From Anaeramoeba flamelloides (taxonomy: Eukaryota; Metamonada; Anaeramoebidae), in assembly GCA_027625915.1 (NCBI GenBank), contig JANTQA010000036.1:3095501-3159500 (forward strand): a stretch of DNA of 64,000 bases, given 5' to 3'. The notes beneath the pieces are model-generated. The model saw only the letters and a list, made by a program, of their open reading frames with translations, searched no databases and was not told the origin of the DNA. Each line of letters starts with the position of its first letter. The stretch's first letter is position 1. Shown piece by piece: positions 35,748-45,960 of this stretch. Both the position numbers and the translations under genes were made by a program.

Positions 35748-38053
35748 ATGCTTATTACCCTTTCCCTTCGTGAAAGCTTTTCAGAGCTTTTGTCTTATTC
35801 AATAGGGCTTGTTCTTCCGATCTATTATACATTCAAAGCACTTAATAACGAAGATGTTGGTGAAGAAGAAAATATCAGAGCAAGAGAAAAATGGTTAAGA
35901 TATTGGATGGTTTTTGGCTCCTTTCTTGTTTTCCAAGTTATAACCAATTTTTTCTTTTCCTGGTTCCCATTTTATTACGAACTGAAAATTATTATCTCGA
36001 TTCTCATTGTGACACCAAAGGTAAATTTTTCTAATCTCCTTACAAAACCCAATTTTTTCTTTTTTGTTGTGCTTCTTTTCCGATTAAAAAGAAAATTTCT
36101 ACAAACTTTTAAAAGACACTTGGTTTTGAAAATAATTTGTAGTTTTATTTTATTTTGTAATTTCTTTAAGAAATGACAAATCCAAAAACCTTTATTACAA
36201 GACCTAATTTTTTTTTGGGTTTGGCTCATATTTTTGAACACACTGTTGATCTGTTTTTTGTTTATTCAGAATATTCGAAGGAAAAAATAGTTAAAATTCT
36301 CTTCTTTTTCTTTCCTTTTTTTTTTTTTTAAAAATTACAAAAGTCTTTTTTGTCTTTGAGTCCGAGAAAAGATCACTCATTCTAATTGCTATTGAATTCA
36401 AAAACCAGGTTCCTTTTTAAAGAACAAAAGCCAAATAATTTGATAACTTATTTTTGGTTTTTCCACATTGCTAATAGTAACAATCTCCTAAAAAAGTCAT
36501 CATTTAAATTTAATGTGCAATTTATTTTTTATTTTTTCAAACTCTCGAAATTCAATTCTAAAAAAGAAAGTATGATTGTAGTCCATTTTCAAAAAGCGAA
36601 AACTTTGATTAAAAAAAATGATATTTCTTTTTTTTTTTTTATTATTGAGGAAAAAGTGAAATTTACACTCTAGGTTTCCCTTATACTTAAATTCCCTTTC
36701 AGAAATTTAAGCATGAAATCATAGATTTCACTATTATTAATTAATGAAAATAGTCTTGAAACGTCAAAATGTTATTTCTCAAATTGAAATTGAAAAACAA
36801 CAAAACTTCGAATTATAAATCCTTGTATTTGGGAAACTTTAAAAAAAAAAACTCTAAAAATAGACACACTACATGTCCACTTGTGTACTACCTATGTATA
36901 CTGGTATTTGAATAATAAAGAGGAAAAAATTTCACTTCATTTTTCTTTTTTCCTCTTTTCAAATAGAGATTTCAAAGAAATAATCGTAATTTCGATTTAT
37001 TTGCTTGGAATACTTTTCTGACATATATTTTGGGTTAACTAAGGATCACTCAATGAAAAAGATTGAAGAATTATGAAAAGAGAATAGCACGAAGTGAAAT
37101 TTTATCCCATTTAAATTTCAAATACTAGTATTGGAAAAAAATTCAAAAGAAATTTTGAACCATTGAATTCAAAAACCTTTTCCCACTGTTGTATCGTTTG
37201 CATAATTCTTTGAACAATTTCAGTTTGTTCGTATTCTTTTAATTTGGAAAGAAATTTTTTTGAGTAATTTTGATTCTGACATCATGAATAGAATCCAATA
37301 AAGTAATTCAAAACAACACATTTATTTGGATCCAATAAGATCAAAAACAGGTTTAACGTTTTCTTTAATGGGTAAAAACTTGGAAAAAAAGCAACACAAT
37401 TCTCAAAAAAAAAAAGGAAAAAGAAAAACTGAAAAAGAACAAAAGAAAAAGGAAAACAAGTTTTTAAGTGAAAAAAATTGGAATGCAAATGAAAATAAGA
37501 AAAATTCATCATAATTCATTAAAATTGTTTTTTAAAGCAAATAAAATATGTCTGACAGTTTTTGACATAATATTTTGTTTCATTTAAAAAAAAATAATTT
37601 ATTTTTTTTTTTTGTTTTCATTTGAGAGAAAAATCAAAAATCAAAATAAAATCTAAAATAATGTGAACATTTTTTTTTTAGCGAGTTATTTTGATGTATT
37701 TATCATTATTTTGATAGAAACACAAGGTATTAAATTTAATGATAATCTGAGAAGAATATTAACTGTATTTTTGATCTTATTCCTAAATCGGGTTAAATAT
37801 TAAGAAACAATTTTACAAAATTATAAAATTGCTGACGTATCAATTGATTTTGAAAAAGAGTTTAGTTTAAAAATTTGCAAAGAAAAAATAAAGAACTTTG
37901 TTTCAACAAATTTCTCTTTTCTCAAAAGAAGATTTTGCTTATTGATATGGTGCTGGAGTTAAAGGGTCTAACCTTTTAAAAATGACTTTTTTTCATTGAA
38001 AACTATAAAAGAATTTTAAATTTTATTAAATTTATAGACAATCTTTATAAATG

Positions 38054-38091
<38 letters not shown>

Positions 38092-41000
38092 GGATAATTA
38101 ACTTTTCAAGTTTACAAAAATTTTTCTGTTGTGTTATTAATAATTCTTTCATATACGTAAATATATCTTTATATGCATGTATTTGTCTGCGTGTAATTAT
38201 ATCTTTAATCTTTTTCTTAATATTATAGATTAACACACTTATATATCATTTATTAAGTTTTTATCTTGTACCATTTGAATCAAGTATTGATGAAACAATT
38301 GATGAACAACTTCATATGATTTATGATCTTGTTGTAACAAAATTCGGATATCCAGGGCGTATTATTTTTTCTTATTTATTTGATGACAATGGAAAAAAAC
38401 CCACGAGAAAAAGACCAAAAAAAAAGAAATCCTCACCAAAATTGAAAACACAAGATTCACAAAAAAAAATCAGCCCAAAACTTCAAATGTTAAAATCTGC
38501 TAATTCTCAAGATAAGGAAGAAAAAGAAGAAGAAAAAGAAAAAGAAAAAGCCCCTAAAAAAGGTAAATTATTTTTATTTTTATTTTTATATTTATTTTCA
38601 TTTAGAGAAGGAATGGTGTAAAAAGTGAAAAATTCTGTAAAAAACTGAAGTGCTGAATCTTGAGGGAAGATTACCAAAGAAAAATATTAACTCACTATTA
38701 AAAGTTCAATTATGAACCTTCAGGTTTTAGTTTACAAATCCTTTGATTAGCCAAGTACCATTGCCCTTTCCAAAATTCCATCAATACTATATTATTGATT
38801 GATTTTTTTTTCAAATATTAAAAAAATTGCTGTTAGATATTCTAGAGTTTTTGTTTTTATTGGAAAACGATAGATTTTTTAAACAAAAACAAAAATTAAA
38901 TAAAAACTGTCTTTAGATTTTTATAGAGTTTTGTCGAGTGCCCAACCTTTCCAGTATTAAAAAGAATTGATCAAAATCTTTGATTTGGCTAAATTCTTTT
39001 AAATTCTGGAAAATTGCCGTTAGGTTTTCTTGAGTTTTTTGTTTTATTTGGAATTGTATAGGTTTTTTTGTGTTTTATATTTATTTGGAAAATCAATTGA
39101 TTTTCGTTAGGTTTTTTTGAGTTACCTATTTTTTTGGAAGTGTTCTAGGTTTTTTTGAGGTTTTCTATTTTATTTGTGAAGTGTTCTAGTTTTTTTTTTA
39201 CTTTTTGAAATAAACCGAAAATTTTAATAAACTTTCTGTTTATTTCAAAAAGTAAAAAAAACCTAACGAAAATCGATTGATTTTCCAAATAAATAGAAAA
39301 CTTAAAAAAACCTAGAACACTTCACAAATAAAATAGAAAACTCAAGAAAACCGCCGTTAGGTTTTCCATAATTTAAAAGAATAGAGAGTAAATCTTTGAT
39401 TTTACTCTATTCTTTTGAATTCTGGAAACCCTAGGCACTTGACGGCACTCTACTGCACTTGACGGCACTTTTCGTTAGGTTTTTTTTAATTTCTGAAATT
39501 AAAAAAAAACATAGGAACTCTACGGCACTTGACAGTACTCTATGGCACTCTACTGTAATTATGAAATTTTCAATTTGGAATCTTTTTTTTTTTTTATTTA
39601 TCCTGAGGAAGAGAATAACAAATATAAATAAACTCCAATTCAAAATTGAAGTTACAATATTAGTCACTTAAAAATTCTCCCATTAACAGATTAGATGAGG
39701 TTTCATCTAACCCTTGACAAATTTATCAATACAATTTTGGTTCAGCTCATTCCAAAAATTCAGACACACCAAAAATCAAAAATAGGAAAAAAAAAATCAC
39801 AATTTATTGTATTTTTCCAAACGTAAATAAAACCACATTTAAGTTACCCATTATTAATGTTTTTATAAGTAATCATTTTTACTCAAATAAAAGAAAAAAA
39901 TATAAAATGAAAAAATAAAAATCATTGGTATATCCAAAATAATGAAATGAGCTGAACCATAAAAATTGTATTGAATTTATAGTTGAGGGTTAGATGAAAC
40001 CTCATCAGATCTGTTAAAGAGAGAATTTTGAAGAGACTAAATTCCAAGACTTTCGATTTAAAGAGTATCTAGAATAGATACAGCCATCAGAAGTATTTGA
40101 ATCTTAATTTAGTTTTCTGAAAAAAAAAAAGGGGGAAAAAGAATAAAAAATGAAGAAGTAGGGGAAAAATGATAGAAATCTAAAAAAAAAAGAATGAAGA
40201 GAAGGAAAAATAAAGAATTTAAATATAATTGATGTGAGAAACCAAAAGTCTTTTGGTTCAAATGAATTTGTGTGTATGTGGGTGATCAGGAGTTATTTAA
40301 TTTTGAGCTCCTTTTTACTAATAGAATGTTGAGTAATATTGGTCAAAAAGTATTCTATAGTAACATCATAGATGTTTTTTATGTTCATTTTCCTCAATGA
40401 ATTATCTGTATCCTCTTTGACTATTATATTGAAGTCAATGTTTTTGATTTTTTTGAGTTTTTTTTTCCAGTGTTTTCGAGTTTTCTCATATTTTTCACAG
40501 TCCGATATAAAGTGTTCTACATCATCAACTTTATTTTTACAACATAAAAATATTTTGGAGTTTTACCCCTTTTCCATCTGTATGTATATCTATTCAACCC
40601 ATGACATAATGATTTCAGTTTGAATACGAATTGTTGATGATTTCCAGTTTAAGTAAGGCTGTTTTTTTTTAATGTTTTCTGGGAATTGGATGATTTTGAG
40701 GTATTTTTTCAGCTTACAGTTTTCTTCACCAGAATTTTCCCCCAGTATTTTGTCAAATTTTGAATTTTAGTTTATATTAAATTTAATTCTTTTTTTATCC
40801 CTCAAATTTCAATAATAACAAATACAAATCTAAAACACAAATTAAAAAATTAAAAAAAAAACAGAAATAAAGCAAAAACAAGAACCTGAACCTAAAAGAG
40901 AACCCGAACCCGAACCTGAACCAGAATCCGAACCAGAACAAGAACAAGAACCCGAAAAGAAACAAGAATCAGAACAAGAACTGGACAAAAAAATAAAACC

Positions 41001-41316
41001 AAAGACAAGGCAAAGGCAAAGGGTAATAAAAAAGAAAAGTTCAGAGCAAGAACCAGAAAAAAAAGGTAAATCACCAAAAGCAAGAAAAATTGTTAAAAAG
41101 AGATCAACCACACCAGTAAAAACAAGATTGAGAACCAAAAAAACAGTCACTTCAAAAACACCAACGCGAAATAATTCTGCAACAAGAAAGAAACTTTTGC
41201 AACCCAAATCTAAAACTGAACCAAAAAAAAAAGTCACTAAGCGTCGAAATCTCTCACCAAGTCTCGAAAAAAGAAAACCAAAAATTAAAACTTCAGGTCT
41301 AACAAACAAAAAATAA
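35748..41316 (+). CDS. REEP/DP1/Yop1 (TB2-DP1-HVA22) family protein with long charged tail
   Basis: These hairpin membrane proteins curve ER tubules. Exons are 35748-36020, 38229-38562 and 40865-41316 (1059 bases, 352 residues), all GT-AG, with phases that agree. The TB2/DP1/HVA22 domain spans the first junction: SIGLVLPIYYTFKAL, then EKWLRYWMVFGSFLVFQVIT, FFSWFPFYYELKIIISILIV, TPK joined to INTLIYHLLSFYLVPFESSI (compare YWVVYG..WFPFYYE..K...WL..P in plant and animal members). The rest of exon 2 is Lys-rich. Exon 3 is a (PE)n/(EQ)n acidic run, then a basic Lys/Arg/Ser/Thr tail. The start is the ATG just before LITLSLRESFSELL; upstream frame to 35580 is T-rich and probably untranslated. Both introns (2.2 and 2.3 kb) are loaded with mobile DNA. 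Exon 3 lacks a domain, so its junction is the least certain part. Confidence 0.82.
36640..36775 (-). mobile_element. LINE family A', very short 3' end
   Basis: Minus-strand translation gives the DFMLKFLKGNLS-like tail. The DNA matches 6770-6860 nearly base for base (TTTACACTCTAGG, CTTAAATTCCCTTTCAGAAA). It is antisense within REEP intron 1. Confidence 0.8.
36899..37130. mobile_element. Palindromic MITE (family P), second full copy
   Basis: Ends TACTGGTATTTGAATAATAA and, inverted, TACTAGTATTTGAAATTTAA. Both are followed by a GGGA/GAGGA block and AAATTTCACTTC. Confidence 0.75.
38940..39555. repeat. Compound hairpin-module array H4
   Basis: In REEP intron 2. A partial stem-B unit (38945-39002) is followed by a nested palindrome centred on about 39225 (GCCGTTAGGTTTTCTTGAGT at 39003, ending GAAAACCGCCGTTAGG near 39361). 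Then comes a full stem B (39362-39432) and two runs of ten-base units such as GGCACTTGAC and GGCACTCTAC (39432-39475 and 39515-39555), separated by a third small hairpin. This is the largest cluster of the module in the window. Confidence 0.75.
39660..40115 (-). repeat. LINE B 3' tail with inverted duplication around a family T insert
   Basis: AACAGATTAGATGAGGTTTC..TCATCTAACCCT..TTTGGTTCAGCTCATT (39684-39752) is the complement of 39949-40018. Between the arms lies CCAAAAATTCAGACACACC..ATCAAAAATAGG, which is also found at 54745-54950. The right arm continues into the tail of the LINE B relic at 40200-40810. Confidence 0.65.
40200..40810 (-). mobile_element. LINE family B, 3' fragment (copy B1) in REEP intron 2
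   Basis: The minus strand reads LCCKNKVDDVEHFISDCEKY then EKTRKHWKKKLKKIKNI, a LINE C-terminal zinc-knuckle segment, and ends in SISKKELKIK before a stop near 40300. Upstream parts are broken. The sequence differs from family A at every position except the knuckle pattern. The same relic is at 59100-59750. Confidence 0.75.
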
Positions 41317-41640
41317 TAATAAAATCCAGAAATCAAATCTGATTTTAGAAAGGATAAAAGTAAATCATTCACATTATTTGAAAATGGAATAATTTAAGAA
41401 TAAACAAAAAAACTTGATCTTCTTATTAAAAAAAAAATCAATAAAATAAAATTAAAATTAAATTTCTTAAATAATAAATTATAATTTCTTAATTATTATT
41501 TAAATATAATAATAATTAAAAAATCTAATTGCTTTTTATTTTAATTCTCCAAAGTTTGATTTATTTGTTTCGTAAAATTATTTTTTTTTTACATTTTTAA
41601 GAATGATCCTGATCAACACAGAAAAACTTAATTAATTTTT
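41317..41640. other. REEP gene 3' flank
   Basis: AT-rich, with AATAAA-like signals after the stop. Nothing else seen. Confidence 0.5.
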
Positions 41641-41700
41641 ATTTTTTTTATTTTTTTTTTTTTATTGTTTAAGCGAGGAGTTTTTAATTCCTCTTGTTTG

Positions 41701-41886
41701 CCGTTAGGTTTTTTTTACCTTGAGAAATAAAACGAAAATTATATAAATTTTCGGTTTATTTCTCAAAGTAAAAAAAACTGTCGTTAGCTTTTCCAAAATA
41801 TAAAAGAATTGAGTAAAATCAAGGATTTTACTCAATTCTTTTGAATTCTGGAAAAGCTCGGCACTCTATGGCACTCTACGTGACTT
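41701..41886. repeat. Double-hairpin module H3
   Basis: The cleanest copy. Stem C is CCGTTAGGTTTTTTTTACCT, then TGAGAAATAAAACGAAAATT, against its complement ending near 41778. Next come GTCGTTAG and stem B, left 41786-41820 and right 41824-41858 (35 bases each, about three mismatches, 3-base loop). Then follows CGGCACTCTATGGCACTCTACGTGACTT. It sits between GGG and CAAA of the LINE 3' end (minus-strand sense). Confidence 0.85.
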
Positions 41887-42254
41887 CCCGAATTCCTAAA
41901 TTTTTATTTAGAAATTTTATTAAAGATTTCCATAAACTTTGATTTTCCACTAAGGTTAATAAATGATATGGAGTCTTCTTTTCAGTTAATAATATTAAGG
42001 ATATTATTATTTTTTAATATAGGAGATATATTAATTTTTTTTAATTTTTTATCAAGATTTTGCTATTATTTTCATAGGCCGAGCAATTCCATAGAAAACG
42101 GTACAAATCTTCAATGATATCTAAATTATTTATTGTTTGCATAATTTACAGGATTTTGATTTATTTTTGTTCAAAAAATAAGAATATCTGTTTAAATACT
42201 TTGTGAATGTTCTGAGTTTTAAGATGGAGTAGGAAACTTTCCATTTTAAATATT

Positions 42255-42640
42255 TTGTCGTTTGTTTTTTTTTAATTTAAGAAATAAATATAAAAATTTT
42301 TAAAAATTTCTGTTTATTTCTTAAATTACAAAATCCCTAAACACGGTTATTTATTAATATTTCTTTGAATAGTAATAATTCCCTAATAAAAAAAAATTTT
42401 TAGAACATGTTATAAACATGTTGTAAAAGTGTTATAAACGTTTAAAATGTTATAAAATTTTATAAAAAAAACTTTTATAACATAAACATTTGTTATAAAA
42501 TGTGTTATAAAATTTATAACATGCTTTAAGTCCGTTATAAGAATATTTTTTCAAAAAATATTGAAAAAATCATCATATAAAAAGGAAATTTTGTTATCAA
42601 AATGTTATATAGATGTTATAAAAAAGGTTTTTTTATTAAG
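42255..42640. repeat. Insert in LINE A3: stem-C relic plus GTTATAAA cluster
   Basis: 42263-42335 is a hairpin of the stem-C type (TTTAATTTAAGAAATAAA / TTTATTTCTTAAATTA). 42405-42620 then holds about a dozen GTTATAA/TTATAAC words in both orientations, for example ATGTTATAAACATGTTGT. The LINE frame resumes on both sides. Confidence 0.65.
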
Positions 42641-43189
42641 GTTGTTAGATATTTTAGAACTTTACAACCAGGACTATTTTCAAGTTGTTTGATTCTATAT
42701 TTATCTAATTCCAATTCTAAATCTTTTAATTTTTTTGATTTCCAGTTAATATTTTCACATTCTTTATCTCTAAAAGGAAGAAGTTTAATTAGATTTTTAA
42801 ATCATAAGTAATTACATTTTTGAATAAGTTTATATTTTCTTTTATATATTGTTATCCTTACTGTATCAATTTTTGTTTCTGTTTTATAAATAAGTCTTGG
42901 AGAATGAGGGGTTATTAATAAAAAATTTGTAATTTTTTTTATTAGTCAGGATTATAGTTAACTTGAATTCTTTCTTTTGGGGATTAAATTAAATATTTCT
43001 CATCCAAATAATAATTGTTGACAATGTAAAACAGTTTTAAAAAATTGAATTTTTAATTCATTAGAAAATTTTTTTTTTTAAGGTATTAAATGTTTTTTTT
43101 TATTTGTCATCGTTAAAAAAATACCTTAAACTATGTGACTGATTTTACAAATTGAAAAGAATCATTTAAAATTGTAATTTGATTATTGG

Positions 43190-43330
43190 GTAACAGTCAG
43201 TCCCATTTGTAAGACATAAAAAAAATCTCAAAATTAAGGTATAATTTTTTGGATTCAAGTCAAATAAATTGTGTCTAAAAAAAAATTCGAAAAAAATGTG
43301 AATTAAGGGTCTAGTCATTTACTGTGAATT
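43190..43330. mobile_element. MITE family M, fragment
   Basis: ACAGTCAGTCCCATTTGTAA..GACATAAAAAAAATCTCAAA resembles the left arm of the copy at 44728. The right arm is not clear. Confidence 0.5.
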
Positions 43331-43502
43331 TACTCCATACTCAAGGGGTGACCTGAGACAAAAAAAATTCTTATGAACCCTTGTCAAAAAAATTCAAATC
43401 AAAAAATAAAAAAAATTCATTGGATCTTCTTTGACATAAAATCCAAACAAAGAAAAATAAGTTTAAAAGAGTTCTCAATTTCAAAAAATCAAAATATAAA
43501 CT

Positions 43503-44195
43503 ATTTTTCAAACAAAAGGGCACACCTCTCAAATCGTCAATACCATCGAATTTGATTGTTTATAAGATAATTACTTATTGGTGATTTTCATTTTAATTAT
43601 TCATTTTTTCATTTTTAGCTTTTTTTTTATGGATATTGAACAGTTGGAAAATGAAAAAAGCAAGATAAGAAGAAACCAATTTGGAAATAATCTACCAGTG
43701 TATAAATGGAAATAGTTTAAGTTTGATTTTAAATGAACTGGAAATAGGAATTAAGAAAGACCATTATTGGATTGATAAATGGAACAAAGAAAAGAGAAAT
43801 AAAGAAAATACATTCCAACAAAATATCAAGATGAATTGCGGCTTTATCTTGAAAATGAGACTTTAAAGAACAAAAGTTCGACGTGTAAAGAATTATCAAC
43901 AAAATGTAGAGAACTTTTTCCCAATTCGCCTTGTTAAAAGCTTTTTATTGGGTTAACAATTTTTTTCATTACAATTTACAAAACGAGATTTCTCATTTCA
44001 AATAAAAGGGCACACCAATTTTTAAAATATTTAATTTTAATTTTTATTATTTTGTTTTAATGAGTTTTAAAGATTCAGTTGAGTGTTTTTTTTTATGTTT
44101 TAAAGAGTTTATTATATTTTAGAATGTCACTACAATTATTTTGATTCACTTATGAATAATTCTTGAAATTTTTTGTGCCCTTTTATTTCAAAAAG
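43503..44195 (+). mobile_element. Tc1/mariner (IS630-like) element with broken transposase N-terminus
   Basis: Inverted ends: TCAAACAAAAGGGCACACC at about 43508 and GTGCCCTTTTATTTCAAAA at about 44176, with a further direct copy near 44000. Between them 43627-43930 encodes a helix-turn-helix of the Tc1 type (EIIYQCINGNSLSLILNELE, IGIKKDHYWIDKWNKEKR) and, in another frame, YQDELRLYLENE and STCKELSTKCRELF. The frame changes twice and the catalytic domain is absent, so this is an internally deleted relic. Confidence 0.65.
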
Positions 44196-44433
44196 AGTTT
44201 AGAAAAAAAAAATTCATCTTTTCTCAATTTCTATTTCCAAATGGTTAAATTTCTTTAATCCAAAACAAATTGCTTTCTTGAAGTTCGTAATCAATTTAAT
44301 TCAATTTAATCTGATTTGTGGTTATTTTGTAACCCTCCAAATTTGACCAAGTAAGGATTATGTAATATTCTTTCGATAAAAATAACTTATTTGAAAAATG
44401 AAAATAAAATAAAAAAAAAGTCACCGAGATCTC

Positions 44434-44538
44434 AAAAAGTGCCAAAGAGCGACACTTCAAAACAGACATAGTTGTTTTCAAAATTGTATATTCTAACGAT
44501 TCTAATTGAAAATTGAGTGTCGCTCTTTGGCACTTTTT
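44434..44538. repeat. Perfect 23-bp hairpin
   Basis: AAAAAGTGCCAAAGAGCGAC (+ACT) at 44434-44456 is exactly complementary to 44516-44538, with a 59-base loop. It overlaps the edge of repeat family S. Confidence 0.85.
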
Positions 44539-44692
44539 CTAAAAATGTCCTCATCTTTAGTTGTTGATTTTTGGAGATCGATCGTACACTATTGGTTGGT
44601 TTTTGATTGGTGTCAGGTCCTCATAAAAATTACTAAAAAGTTTTTTTCCAGTTCAGAATAAAAAATTTCAACGTTATGACTTGACCCTTAAA
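44489..44692 (-). repeat. Repeat family S, copy 2 (inverted)
   Basis: TTCTAATTGAAAATTGAGTG, TTTTTGGAGATCGATCG and GTTATGACTTGACCCTT match 27638-27850 in reverse complement. Confidence 0.75.
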
Positions 44693-44727
44693 CTCTTATT
44701 TTTTTTATTTATAAAGTTGGTTTAATA

Positions 44728-44932
44728 CAGTCAGTTCCACTTTTAAGACACAAACTTTGAAAGAAAGTTAAGGCACAAAAAAAAATCTCAAATTAAGGCA
44801 CAAAATTTGGAATTTTTTTTTCTAAATATTATTGTACTAGAATTTGAATTTTGTGCCTTCATTTGAGATTTTTTTTGTGCGCCTTAAATTTTGTCAAATT
44901 GAAAGTTTGTGTCTTAAAAGTGGAGCTGACTG
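44728..44932. mobile_element. Palindromic MITE (family M), intact copy
   Basis: TA flanks on both sides. Left CAGTCAGTTCCACTTTTAAG, right CTTAAAAGTGGAGCTGACTG. The arms remain complementary almost to the centre (AAATCTCAAATTAAGGCAC / GTGCCTTCATTTGAGATTT). No coding capacity. TA duplication and CAGT ends fit Tc1/mariner-type mobilisation. Confidence 0.85.
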
Positions 44933-45315
44933 TAAAGAAAAAAGATTCTTTTTGATTCAATAATTTTATAATCCTTTTTTGTAAAAATTTTTAGTGCATT
45001 ACACTCGTATTCTTGGAAAATTTAAAGATAATGTGTTGCTTTTCGAAGAAACACTTTTTTTAATAGCAGCTTTTATTTTGAAAAAGGTCAAGCAAAAATG
45101 TTAATAAATTGTGTGTAAAATAAGAACGATTTTACATATTGTTTGTCGTATTAAATTTAAAAGCAATCAAAAATATATTTGGGGGTTATTATTTGTTATT
45201 TTTATTTTTGTGTTTCAAAAGAAACATAATCAAAAGAAATCAATTCGTCACAATTCCAAAAACAAAATGTTCTTGAACAGATGAATCAATCCAATTCTAT
45301 CTTTGGTGAGGCATG

Positions 45316-45789
45316 TTATTTTCTATGCTTGTTTTTTGTCCTTCCACGAATGGTTGATGTGGTAACAATTTTTCGATTGAGCCTGTTCTTTTTTGGCCGA
45401 TCGTCGATCAATAAGGTGTCTAAATTGAGCGATTCTGGTAGGATGTAGTAACGGATGTTTGATCCTCTGATCGAGATAGTATCCAAATTAATTGGGTTAA
45501 ATCCTTTGATTCGCATTTTGACTTTTCGGAGGTGAGTGTTCATACTGTTGTCCACACCTTTGTTTTGTTTTGTTTTGTTTTTTTGTTGGATCGAACAAAC
45601 GTTTAAGGATAATTAAAAAAAGTAAAAAGTAAATGAAAAATTTAATTAAGAACACAATTTAATTAAGTAACCAAAAAGTTGGTGAGGAAAATTAATACCA
45701 GTCACAGTTCCGTCAATAATTGTTCCATTTTTCAGCTCGATGGTAACAATTTCGTTTGTTAGCTTCATTAAAAAACGTACCAATTTCAT
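45316..45789 (-). CDS. SNRPD1: Small nuclear ribonucleoprotein Sm D1
   Basis: One of the seven Sm proteins that form the ring on U1, U2, U4 and U5 snRNAs. Exon 1 is 45789-45699 and exon 2 is 45557-45316 (minus strand), with a 141-base GT-AG intron (333 bases, 110 residues). Sm1 motif: [20 protein letters not shown] then [20 protein letters not shown]. Sm2 motif: [20 protein letters not shown] then LLID. These are near identical to human SmD1. The intron falls inside GTVTG|VDNSMN. The C-terminal tail is short and Lys/Arg-rich with a single RGR, lacking the long Gly-Arg repeats of animal SmD1. The tRNA gene lies divergently about 410 bases away. Confidence 0.95.
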
Positions 45790-45960
45790 TTTCGTTTTGT
45801 AAAATTTAACAAATATGAAAAAATGATATGAATTCTTAAATTTCACTTCACGAAGATTACAAAAATGGAAGAAACCATTTTGTAATTCATGCTACGTTGA
45901 TTTGTGATATTATTCCAAATTCAGATGTTAATTAAAAAATCTATATTCAATAATTTGATT

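Larger units (their letters stand above)
41640..43040 (-). mobile_element. LINE family A, 3' fragment (copy A3) with two insertions
   Basis: Minus-strand pieces in order: QLLFGWEIFNL near 43005, TPHSPRLIYKTETKIDTVRI near 42870, NINWKSKKLKDLELELD near 42720, GCKVLKYLTTL near 42655, then foreign sequence. The frame resumes with YLKWKV and SILKLRTFTKYLNRYSYFLN (42250-42180), CKLC, a degraded knuckle, and a tail near 41900. The 3' end has the stem GAGGAGTTTTTAATTCCTC at 41675-41693. The hairpin module (41701-41886) and the 42255-42640 block interrupt it. Confidence 0.75.

Noticed and set aside
37282-37514. Open frames on both strands in REEP intron 1 (Lys/Glu-rich on plus)
   Set aside because: Low-complexity A-rich reading with no domain and no splice partner that keeps phase with the REEP exons.
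39432-39475. Decamer runs considered as CRISPR or telomere repeat
   Set aside because: Too short, no spacers, eukaryotic intron context, and part of the hairpin module; not a telomere motif.
40842-41372. Minus-strand 176-residue open frame with Gly-Ser repeats
   Set aside because: It is the antisense of the (PE)n tail of the REEP exon 3, whose plus frame joins exon 2 in phase.
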